Assembly: GCF_004769235.1 (NCBI RefSeq)
Contig: NZ_RQFG01000019.1
Coordinates: 1 to 64,000 of the forward strand
DNA length: 64,000 nt
Source of the DNA: Leptospira kanakyensis
GTDB lineage: Bacteria; Spirochaetota; Leptospiria; Leptospirales; Leptospiraceae
Reading direction: 5' to 3'
In this document: positions 1 to 6,832 of the stretch, in pieces
Layout of the letters: each line of letters starts with the position of its first letter
Position numbering within the stretch: position 1 is the stretch's first letter
The notes under the pieces: model-generated
The model's input: only the letters and a program-made list of their open reading frames with translations
Database searches by the model: none
Told to the model about the DNA's origin: nothing
Position numbers and translations under genes: made by a program

Positions 1-99
1 GCATTGTGCAATATCGAGAGCCGTTTTTTTAACATGCTTAGGCAAGTTAGCCGATTGAATGAAATCGATGTTTTTAATAAAGATGTCTTGTATATCCAT
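1..99 (-). CDS. Unidentified protein, N-terminal 33 codons only (cut by window edge)
   Basis: An ATG on the minus strand at 97-99 opens 33 codons without a stop up to the window edge. The translation begins MDIQDIFIKN and continues with SANLPKHVKK and TALDIAQC, which is ordinary soluble-protein composition and unlike the stop-rich DNA upstream. The Shine-Dalgarno signal is weak, with only GGA visible in the expected place. I do not recognise the family from so short a piece, and no function is proposed. It runs in the same direction as the polymerase cassette but is separated from it by almost 600 bases. Confidence 0.4.
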   Translation of the reverse strand, partial: MDIQDIFIKNIDFIQSANLPKHVKKTALDIAQC

Positions 100-675
100 G
101 CAAAAGGATGTCCAAAAAGTGCAGAGTTGGTATCCTATTTTTCTATGTCAAAACAGTCATAAAGATATGATTTGGGTCATTACGTATAACGAACTTTAAT
201 TGTAGATTGTTCCGAAGTTTTATTACTTATCGATAACTTTTTGAGTGTATCTGCAGTATATTACTGCCATTTTGCAGCTAGCCGTTTTACCGTTTTTTTT
301 ACATGACGTAGTGAATATCTGAGTTTCGTATATATCTCTTTTATCATTGTATATTATGTTTCGTTTAGCAGCTTGTTTTGGATTGCGAAGTGCTAGGTGA
401 GTTTAGTATGAGACATAATGCTTTTCTTTTCTATTTATCACCGCTGCTGTAATCTGTGGGTTAGGGCATAGCTTCGCCCCCTGAGTCCCAGCTGGTTAAA
501 AACGAATCTGAGTCTTTTTTGTTATATGGGGACTGCAAACGTTTTTTGAATTAGCCTTAGAAATTCTCAGCTAACGGTTTTTTTTTATAGGAATTTTATT
601 TATTTTTTTTCGATTTATGCAATAAAAGTAAATTTGCATATTGTAATGAGTTTTTTTAAAAAAATTTCTTTATAG
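100..675. other. Gene-free AT-rich stretch downstream of the PolB2 gene
   Basis: Nothing here supports a protein: all frames are broken by frequent stops and the composition is strongly T-rich on the plus strand. A small imperfect hairpin can be drawn at 457-490, with outer arms TGGG/CCCA and inner arms GGGC/GCCC. A T7A7 self-complementary run lies at about 653-666, just past the end of the polymerase gene, and could help end its transcript. The motif CCGTTTTTTT occurs near 21 and near 292, which looks like chance in such DNA. The promoter of the partial gene at 1-99 must lie in the left part. Confidence 0.5.
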
Positions 676-2970
676 CTAAAATTTGAATGGTAATAGCTGT
701 TCGTCGCTAATCAATGCATTGAAATCTTTGAAACTGGAAATCCCTATCCAGATTTCTTTGAATGAAGCGAGTAATCGTTTTCGATAATAGGTTTTATCGT
801 AGATTAATAGATTTTGCGAGTTTTTGGTTTCTATTCTTTCTTCTGTTTTGTATCGTTCTCCCTTTCGTTCGGATTTTTTATTTACGACTAAGTAACGAAT
901 TTTTTCTCCTGCTTGCACATGGATTCCCATCTCTAATAAGTCTTTGACTGCCACCGCACTTGGTGCATCCACTTTGTATCCCTCTGGATCTTGGGATGTA
1001 GATCTTAGGATCAATAGTTCTTTCCAGGAAACATCTCCTTTGGATAGAGGGAGATCATATTTTTTGAAAATTTCTAAAATTTCTGTTTCTTTGGATTGCA
1101 TATCAGCTATCGTTTCAAACTTGCACATCCAACGAATCATTTCCTGTTGCGCAAGTTTTATGTAATAAGGAAAGTCTTTCCGTCGTAAGGCGATTCCTCT
1201 TCCTTTGAAATGTCCGTTAGCGAATTTTCCCATATAACGGTTGGCAACTGGCATTTTATGGTCTTGGGTGGATGGTGGAAAAGATAACCAGGAGAAAATA
1301 CCTTCTATATCCATCGTTATTTTAGTTTTTAGTTTTATTGTTTGGCAAATTTCTTGGAGATTTTGTTCCGTAATTACTGATTTATCTTTTTTTTGAATGA
1401 ATATACAATCTGTAATTGCATGTACTAAGTTATAGCCATAGTCTTCTGCAATTTCTTTTGCCATAAGTAGTTTTTCTCTTCCAAAAGCTGTTACAGCTTC
1501 GTGGCTTTCTAGTTTTCCAAATTTTGCATTTCGATAACCCAAATATCCGAAAGAGGTAACCAACATCCATTTTAAACTGGATTGTTTTTGTTCGATGTAA
1601 TGTTTGTTAATTTGATTCGGTTCTTTACATTGTTTTTTATAATGGGCTCTGCGTTCTATAACATGTGCAAGTGCGTCGGAAACGACACCTCTTCTTTTGT
1701 TACAGATTCGGTATCCTAGAGATGGCACTATTTCTATTTTGGGATCATTTTTACAACATAAACAATTGATTGTTTCGGGTGATATATTGTGAGTAACCAT
1801 AACTTTGGGATACATTTGAGAAAAATCTAATTGAGCAACATTTTCTAATACAAATCCATTTTGAATGTCTGCTTGAAAAACCAATCCTCCTTTGTCGGCA
1901 TTTAGAAGGTCTAACGCTGTTTTTGGTGATTCTAAGGCACTTTTTTGCCAAGGAACAAGATAACCCATTCTTAATGCCACATCTACCTCAATATAGGTGA
2001 GTGCTTTTCCCGTTGATGCTCTCGCCATCTTTTGAATTGGTAAACGAGAGATACGAGCAAGTTCAATGATTCCCATAAGATCTGCTTCTTTATAAACAAA
2101 TCCGTTTTTTGAGTCTATATGCCATCGACCAAACAACGGATAGGATGGGGCTCTAAACACGATTGTACCGTAAGTATTGAAACTAGTTCCTTGCGTTTGG
2201 ATCGAACGCTTGATTGTGCTTGTTTTGTCTCTATCGAATTCTGTTGGTATATGATTTTCTTGTGAAGTTTTAAAGAAATAAGGAAATAAAATTTGGTCAC
2301 CGTAGGAGGTGAGAACTATATCTGGATCATGTTTTTTGAATATTTCGTTTAGTTTATGGATCAAATTCGTAGAATTGTTTGTTGGTATTTTATACCGATC
2401 GGAATTGGTTTCAACAATTAGTGTGTTATGTTGTAAAGAGATCCTTTGGCTTTTTTCTAAATAGAGAGAGATTGTCCTAAAGTTTGGAACTTCGTAGTCT
2501 AAGTCGTGGATATTTGTTAAACACTGGATATTTTTAATTTGATTTTGATTGTCTTTAATTTCGTAATTTATTTTTAAATATGCTAGTGGGTAGATATCTT
2601 TTTCGACCATATAACCCGTAGTGATTTCGATATCAGAGTGATAGATATCATATTTTCCGTAGAGATTAAAAAGTTTATTTGTTATTTTTGGTAGCAGTTG
2701 TGGTTTAGAAATCACCAATTTTAAAACTGAGATTTTTTTGTTTTCATAGAATAAACATTTTTCTGTTAAGGTCGGGATTTCTGCTAACGCGTTTAACTCA
2801 TAGAATCGTTTTATTAATTTTTGAAGGATATTTTTTGGTGCGTCGATGTAAATTGTTGGAAAGAACTTGTCAGAAAATAATCTAAGTTCTCCTTCGTCAG
2901 ACCTTAACCAAAGGTAGATTTTTTGTTCGGAGTGATAGATATCAAACAAGTAACCTTGGAACGTTTCCAT
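676..2970 (-). CDS. Family B DNA polymerase, PolB2 type with altered motif C and no exonuclease residues
   Basis: This 764-residue protein has the palm of a family B polymerase. Motif A is DFSQMYP at 382-388. Motif B is KWMLVTSFGYLGY from residue 467. A thumb signature with GYKVDAPSAVAVK lies near 664-676. Motif C, normally DTD, reads HAITDC at 517-522, so the first aspartate is missing. The exonuclease site is also gone: the Exo I position reads YLE near 170 and the Exo II position reads SYGDQIL near 222. This pattern matches the PolB2 branch known from archaea and some bacteria, once called inactivated but reported for archaeal Dpo2 to act in damage tolerance. It is last in a three-gene operon, 19 bases after the small gene, with no clear Shine-Dalgarno signal. 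A role in translesion synthesis is inference. Confidence 0.88.
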   Translation of the reverse strand: METFQGYLFDIYHSEQKIYLWLRSDEGELRLFSDKFFPTIYIDAPKNILQKLIKRFYELNALAEIPTLTEKCLFYENKKISVLKLVISKPQLLPKITNKLFNLYGKYDIYHSDIEITTGYMVEKDIYPLAYLKINYEIKDNQNQIKNIQCLTNIHDLDYEVPNFRTISLYLEKSQRISLQHNTLIVETNSDRYKIPTNNSTNLIHKLNEIFKKHDPDIVLTSYGDQILFPYFFKTSQENHIPTEFDRDKTSTIKRSIQTQGTSFNTYGTIVFRAPSYPLFGRWHIDSKNGFVYKEADLMGIIELARISRLPIQKMARASTGKALTYIEVDVALRMGYLVPWQKSALESPKTALDLLNADKGGLVFQADIQNGFVLENVAQLDFSQMYPKVMVTHNISPETINCLCCKNDPKIEIVPSLGYRICNKRRGVVSDALAHVIERRAHYKKQCKEPNQINKHYIEQKQSSLKWMLVTSFGYLGYRNAKFGKLESHEAVTAFGREKLLMAKEIAEDYGYNLVHAITDCIFIQKKDKSVITEQNLQEICQTIKLKTKITMDIEGIFSWLSFPPSTQDHKMPVANRYMGKFANGHFKGRGIALRRKDFPYYIKLAQQEMIRWMCKFETIADMQSKETEILEIFKKYDLPLSKGDVSWKELLILRSTSQDPEGYKVDAPSAVAVKDLLEMGIHVQAGEKIRYLVVNKKSERKGERYKTEERIETKNSQNLLIYDKTYYRKRLLASFKEIWIGISSFKDFNALISDEQLLPFKF

Positions 2971-2989
2971 GATGTTTGGGTTTTTGTTT

Positions 2990-3247
2990 TTACTTGTCTG
3001 GAATTTTTTGTAGGCCTTTTTTTAGTTCGTTCACTTCTTTTTTTAGTTCGATGAGCATGGATAGGATCATGGAGTCAATGGGATATGGTAGAGATGCCAT
3101 AACACCGGCTTGCACTTGTAATTTGGAGGTTCTCATTAGTTCATCGAAAATTTCTTGGTCTTGTCTTCGAAGAGACCTTCGAAAGTCCGATAGGTTTCCC
3201 TCTATTTGTAACATTTGGCGAGAGTAGGGGGCGATGGTTCTTCCCAT
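2990..3247 (-). CDS. Small helical protein of the PolB2 cassette, 85 residues
   Basis: The ATG at 3245-3247 is preceded by an AGGAGA ribosome site that overlaps the stop of the upstream gene, so this start is well supported; a longer upstream reading would lie inside that gene. The protein begins MGRTIAPYSRQ, carries an arginine-rich stretch FRRSLRRQDQ around residues 22-31, and ends in a lysine/glutamate-rich segment that probably forms a coiled coil (about 65-80). From memory, short proteins of similar pattern (MGRT start, RRxLRxxD block, helical tail) sit beside PolB2 genes in archaea. It may be the adaptor that joins the RecA-like and polymerase subunits. That role is inferred from position only. 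Confidence 0.78.
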   Translation of the reverse strand: MGRTIAPYSRQMLQIEGNLSDFRRSLRRQDQEIFDELMRTSKLQVQAGVMASLPYPIDSMILSMLIELKKEVNELKKGLQKIPDK

Positions 3248-3248
3248 G

Positions 3249-3854
3249 TTAATCTCCTGTGATTGATGTTTTTCTTGTACGAATGCGAGAGAGGCCTTCT
3301 TCCATTTTGAGTTCCCATAGGTTTTGGGTTGTCCGTAGTAATTTTGGAAAAAAGATTTGAAAATTTTTATGTGTATAAGTCCAGGATTCGATGATGAGTA
3401 GTGGGACATTTTCACCGGGAAAATTTTCTATAAATTCTAACATCCGGTTTAACAAAAATAAACCTTCGTCTTCTTTGACATCTCCATCCAGAAATTGTTT
3501 ACATGGAGCTAACAGAAAGTAGATGGTATTTTCTTCTTTTTGATTTAGAATTGTTTTTAGTGCATCTAAGATTTGGTAGGGAGTAAAAGCCCTTTGGACT
3601 TTGATTTGTTCTAAAAATGGTTCTGGTTGTAAATTTTGTTTTCTGGTTTCTTCGGCAATGGTGAAGGGATTGAATCGAATGGCACAGTCTAGATTGAAAA
3701 TCTGAAACCCAGAACAAACCATGGCGTATTGCCAATAATGAGCTAGTCGGTACATTCCTCTTTCTCCGGTAAGTAAGCCGATATCTTTTTGGTTCCAGTT
3801 TTTGATGGGCTCATAGACATCAGTAGAAATGGGAGAGGGTTCAGCAAGAATCAT
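3249..3854 (-). CDS. RecA/RadA-like protein with decayed P-loop (ImuA-like position)
   Basis: This 201-residue protein has the layout of a compact RecA-fold domain. A glycine-rich loop LLTGERGM at residues 27-34 occupies the Walker A position but lacks the GKT/S lysine-threonine pair. FNLDCAIRFNP at 53-63 resembles the second core strand of RadA proteins. A hydrophobic strand TIYFLLAPCKQFLD at 110-123 takes the Walker B place. ATP hydrolysis therefore looks unlikely. It is first of three genes on the minus strand and its stop overlaps the ribosome site of the next. Bacterial ImuA, a RecA-like partner of error-prone polymerases, is a good functional analogue, and similar inactive RadA-like genes are known beside archaeal PolB2. 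The start lies only four bases from a palindrome, so the transcript may be leaderless. Confidence 0.72.
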   Translation of the reverse strand: MILAEPSPISTDVYEPIKNWNQKDIGLLTGERGMYRLAHYWQYAMVCSGFQIFNLDCAIRFNPFTIAEETRKQNLQPEPFLEQIKVQRAFTPYQILDALKTILNQKEENTIYFLLAPCKQFLDGDVKEDEGLFLLNRMLEFIENFPGENVPLLIIESWTYTHKNFQIFFPKLLRTTQNLWELKMEEGLSRIRTRKTSITGD

Positions 3855-3857
3855 AAA

Positions 3858-3877
3858 TACTATTTATATGTATAGTA
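3858..3877. promoter_or_regulatory. SOS-box-like palindrome, candidate operator of the PolB2 cassette
   Basis: The 20-mer TACTATTTATATGTATAGTA is a near-perfect palindrome: 16 of 20 positions agree with its reverse complement, with arms TACTAT and ATAGTA around a central ATAT. Its size and end bases are those of the E. coli LexA box (TACTGT-N8-ACAGTA). It lies three bases from the first codon of the RecA-like gene and covers the likely -10 region. A repressor bound here would block the operon. Whether it is LexA is not shown; described Leptospira LexA sites differ from the E. coli box. Confidence 0.55.
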
Positions 3878-3895
3878 AAAATATGTAAAGTGTAA
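3867..3895 (-). promoter_or_regulatory. Candidate promoter of the PolB2 cassette
   Basis: Read on the minus strand, TTACAC (3895-3890) and TACATA (3872-3867) are separated by 17 bases and fit a sigma-70-like promoter. The -10 element lies inside the palindrome at 3858-3877. The expected transcript would start about five to eight bases before the ATG, leaving no room for a ribosome site. Confidence 0.4.
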
Positions 3896-4160
3896 TTTGT
3901 CTCTAAGTTTCGTTTTTCACTCACTGGAAAAAGAAACTCACTTACCTTTTTCAGCGGAAGACTGAAAATACACGGTTCGTTTTGATCTGGAAGAATGATT
4001 TGGGTGATTGAAAATGAAATTGGCGAGAAGGGATCTTTCCAGTAGATTCGGAGTGGGAAGTTTTCTGAGCCGGAGTTACCTCCGGTCACAAAGTTTCCCT
4101 AGTAAACGTAGATCCATCTAACGACTTTCTAAAGCCTGGCGAAGGATCAGAACTTAGGAT
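3878..4160. other. Spacer between the cassette and the next minus-strand gene
   Basis: About 280 bases without a convincing gene. An 82-codon open frame crosses it on the minus strand but would run through the operator and has no ribosome site or protein-like character. A hairpin with a 6-base stem CCGGAG/CTCCGG and loop TTAC lies at 4070-4085 and has no T-run after it. Confidence 0.4.
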
Positions 4161-4538
4161 TTATAGAGGTGGAACTTCTTGGACGGTTTTGACACCGGTT
4201 ACAAAATAACTGGTTTCAGCAAAGCAGCTAAAAGGAACTCCTATGTGTTCTTCGTATTCTAAAACCACGCGTTTGCCAATGGATTCGTTTAATCGTTCAG
4301 CAATGGCTTCATCCCGAATGCTGAAGTAGAACTTTTCTGTCATTGTTCCGGGCATAGTGACAAGGGCCATTTCCCCTTCCCAAGTTTTGCAAACCCAACC
4401 TTTTTTGGAAAGTTTTTGGATATAACCAGCGCGATCTCCTTCCGAATAACTCCACTGGAGAGTGAGCCAGGTGTAACCCGCAAAAAGAATCGCGAGGAGG
4501 ATGAGAAGGAAACTGAAACGAATTAAAAATTTACCCAT
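4161..4538 (-). CDS. Conserved hypothetical protein with one N-terminal membrane anchor
   Basis: The 125-residue product starts with a hydrophobic segment (about residues 6-27, FLIRFSFLLILLAILFAGYTW) followed by a soluble domain carrying SYSEGDRAGYIQKLSKKGW and CKTWEGEMALV. I recall this domain pattern from a widespread family of small uncharacterised membrane proteins, sometimes mislabelled as 6-phosphogluconate dehydrogenase; no enzymatic motif is visible. It most likely sits in the inner membrane with the domain outside. It stands alone: the upstream side is a long spacer and the downstream side is the spacer before the PolB2 cassette. Confidence 0.7.
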   Translation of the reverse strand: MGKFLIRFSFLLILLAILFAGYTWLTLQWSYSEGDRAGYIQKLSKKGWVCKTWEGEMALVTMPGTMTEKFYFSIRDEAIAERLNESIGKRVVLEYEEHIGVPFSCFAETSYFVTGVKTVQEVPPL

Positions 4539-4962
4539 AAGTTAATCCAGAAGTTTCGTAAGGGAGAGGAAAGTTTCAAGACAATATTTAGGTCAGAAAG
4601 GATCAAATATGGAAAATTAAACGAAGGAAGTAAGGCGCCAGGGAGACGGAGGGCTTGGTCTGCCATTGGCAGACGGGAGCGAAGGCGCACCCCGGAGTGG
4701 CCCGGTTCTTACTTGATGGGAGTCATCTCCACTAACGGAGTGGAGGCGCCCAAGGGAAATTAAAGACTAGTGTGAGCCAAAGTATGAACTTTTTTAGATA
4801 AAAAAATAGAAGATGTTGATTGAGGTGGAAAGATTTTGGCTTTCGTGGTAAGTGTGAACCATTGGGTGGCGGGTCTAGTTCCCCACCCTCAAATCGGGCG
4901 GGGATACTATATTCTCACATTCTTTCTTGCCAAACTACCGAACCCCCACCAAACTTTCCCCA
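4539..4962. other. Gene-free spacer with a GC-rich structured element at 4635-4750
   Basis: No gene is supported between the two diverging neighbours. The middle part, 4635-4750, is markedly GC-rich against AT-rich flanks and is bounded by GGCGCC at both ends. It contains two clean hairpins: GTCTGCC-ATT-GGCAGAC (4658-4674) and CTCCACT-AACGG-AGTGGAG (4727-4745). AAGTAAG near 4628 can also pair with CTTACTT near 4709. It could be a small interspersed repeat or a structured RNA. It is not a tRNA, since no cloverleaf can be drawn. Promoters for both neighbours should lie in the flanks. Confidence 0.45.
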
Positions 4963-5526
4963 ATGCGCATTTTAATTCTCTCGTTCCTACTTCCGTTTTT
5001 GTTTGTTAGTTGTTCTTCGGTTTCTTACCAAAAAATCGACAAGGCTAAGGCCACCAAACAGTGGGGAGTTTTGGAAGTCAAAGAAACAGCTCGCAGTATG
5101 AGCCATTCCTTATCTACATATTATAAGTCTGATTTGAAGACAGGGTATTTGGAATGGAAGGCAATCCAAAATTCTACATCAGAACATATTGATACCAAAC
5201 TTATCAGTAACGAAATCTTAAACCAACTTACAAAAGATAAGGTTCCATTTGTGGATACTTCCATTAGAGAAGAAGCAAGTGCAGAGATGGCATTTGGAAA
5301 AACAGGAATGGTTTCGGCTGAGTCGCGTTTGGCGGTGGGAAAATTTAAATCACCTTCGCATAAAATAAAAGGTGAGATCAATGAAGTAGTGAATTATGAA
5401 TCTGGATCTCGGATCCAATACATCACTGTGACACTTTTTCTTGTAAGTTTAGAAACCAATCAAATTGTTTGGTCGGAACAAACCAATTTTTTAAAAACAA
5501 GTCGTGTCGAAGGTTATGGCCTTTGA
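4963..5526 (+). CDS. LpoB-like lipoprotein (penicillin-binding-protein activator family)
   Basis: I place the start at the ATG at 4963, which gives MRILILSFLLPFLFVSC as a lipoprotein signal with lipobox LFVSC; an upstream TTG at 4927 would add 12 residues ahead of it. The 187-residue product has the LpoB pattern: a tyrosine-rich segment, NEILNQLTKDKVPFVD, and a C-terminal SRIQYITVTLFLVSLETNQIVW strand region. LpoB proteins reach from the outer membrane to stimulate class A penicillin-binding proteins. Its 3' end overlaps the convergent lipoprotein gene by 13 bases. That neighbour resembles COG3014, which I recall often occurring beside LpoB, so the two may work together at the outer membrane. 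Confidence 0.72.
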   Translation: MRILILSFLLPFLFVSCSSVSYQKIDKAKATKQWGVLEVKETARSMSHSLSTYYKSDLKTGYLEWKAIQNSTSEHIDTKLISNEILNQLTKDKVPFVDTSIREEASAEMAFGKTGMVSAESRLAVGKFKSPSHKIKGEINEVVNYESGSRIQYITVTLFLVSLETNQIVWSEQTNFLKTSRVEGYGL

Positions 5527-6800
5527 TTGTCTGGGAAAAAACCAAATCGAACTTTGATTTTTCCCATAGCAGGGCTTAAAGTGTAAGGTAAGGTCTCTGG
5601 ATGCATTTGAAGTTTCGGAGAAACGAGGGCCGATTTTGATTTTCCCATCCAAACATATTCGGGAAAAAACCTGACATATCGATATTCGTCGGAGATATCC
5701 AAATCTTTTTTCATATTCCTTCTTGCGTCATCATAGGAAGTTGCAACCCACTCAGCCCCCAATTTAAAACCAGAAACAATGATGATGACTCCTAGGGCAC
5801 TTAAGTCACCAGAGTTTGCTTCGGCGCCTAAATAAACCAAACCGGCCCCAAAGGCGACGATGGTGGCACTAGCAAGAACGGCTCCCGTAATTTTAACGGT
5901 GCCTTTGGTTCCTTCTTTTAGGGCAGTGGCAGAAACCAGTTGAAAGTATTTTGAGTCTTGGATGAGTTCCGAAATTTCATTATCACGAGTTAGGTGGCGT
6001 TCATACCATCCGAGGGTATCTTTTTCTAAAACAAGCTGGGTTTTATTTCCACCATCCACAATCGTCAGTGGACTTTGTTTTCCTGTTTGGCGGAATTTAA
6101 GATTCCTGAGCCCACGAATAAAGTTTAAATTTACCGAAGGATCCATCTCTGGTTCCGCACCAGGGCCACCAAAGACTAAAATGAATTCTTCCTTTTCCGA
6201 AAACCTTTCATTTGCCATGGTGCGAAGGATTCCTGATTGAGGTTTCAGTTGGTTTGCTTTTCTGAAATCCACTCTGGCTTCTTCAATGGAACCCGTGGAG
6301 AGCCAAAGAGAAGCGAGTAATAGACGTAAGGTGGGATCATCAAATTGGCCTTCCGCACTCCATTCCCCACTGAGTAAGTTCCCGGCATACCTAGCTTGGA
6401 TTTTTCCTTTCTCAAATTCACCCGCCTTTACATAATACAATCCAAGGAGGATGTGGAGGTAGATGATTTCTGCTTCAGAGGCATAGTATCCTTCTTCTGT
6501 TTCCATATAAAAAAAAGATTTTAGGGATCTTGAGGCACTGAAACGAAGGCGTTCCTTACTATCTTCTGCTAGTTTTTCTAGGGCTTTATAATTGGTTTCA
6601 CCTTTTAAAAAACCCAAGTGGGCGCGTTCTAAAATTCCAATAAAACCTTTTCGTTCTTCTGTGGGAAGAAAATCAATTGTATTGTCTAAATTGGCCTTTT
6701 TGTAAGCACGGAGGGAGTCTTCATATTCTTGTCGTTTGGCGATACTTGTGCATTGGATACAAAGTAGTAATAGAACAAAAGAAGAGAAGGATAGGCGCAT
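5514..6800 (-). CDS. COG3014-like lipoprotein with helical repeats and a hydrophobic segment
   Basis: The 428-residue protein begins MRLSFSSFVLLLLCIQC, a signal peptide with lipobox LCIQC, so it should be lipid-anchored. Residues about 90-200 look like TPR-type helical repeats (LLGLYYVKAGEFEKGK, ASLWLSTGSIEEARVDFRKANQLKP). A hydrophobic stretch at about 300-345 (VKITGAVLASATIVAFGAGLVYLG) is glycine/alanine-rich. The C-terminus carries RYVRFFPEYVWMG, part of the fold I associate with COG3014. It follows purL by 32 bases on the same strand and may be read from the same message. It converges on the LpoB-like gene with a 13-base overlap. Confidence 0.65.
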   Translation of the reverse strand: MRLSFSSFVLLLLCIQCTSIAKRQEYEDSLRAYKKANLDNTIDFLPTEERKGFIGILERAHLGFLKGETNYKALEKLAEDSKERLRFSASRSLKSFFYMETEEGYYASEAEIIYLHILLGLYYVKAGEFEKGKIQARYAGNLLSGEWSAEGQFDDPTLRLLLASLWLSTGSIEEARVDFRKANQLKPQSGILRTMANERFSEKEEFILVFGGPGAEPEMDPSVNLNFIRGLRNLKFRQTGKQSPLTIVDGGNKTQLVLEKDTLGWYERHLTRDNEISELIQDSKYFQLVSATALKEGTKGTVKITGAVLASATIVAFGAGLVYLGAEANSGDLSALGVIIIVSGFKLGAEWVATSYDDARRNMKKDLDISDEYRYVRFFPEYVWMGKSKSALVSPKLQMHPETLPYTLSPAMGKIKVRFGFFPDNQRP

Positions 6801-6832
6801 TCGGCCTATCCTTTAAGAAAATTTAGATTTGT

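Noticed and set aside
15..310. Repeated CCGTTTTTTT...ACATG near 21 and 292 as a decayed gene duplicate
   Set aside because: The likeness is limited to about 16 bases around a T-run and does not extend in translation.
440..500. Possible integron attC-like site (GTTAGGGC with nearby inverted arms)
   Set aside because: The arms are short and asymmetric, the core motif does not fit GTTRRRY, and no integrase or cassette array is present.
3841..4089. 82-codon open frame upstream of the RecA-like gene
   Set aside because: It has no ribosome site, overlaps the candidate operator and the next gene's start, and its composition is not protein-like.
4635..4750. tRNA or small rRNA-like gene in the GC-rich element
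   Set aside because: No cloverleaf, T-loop or CCA end can be drawn.
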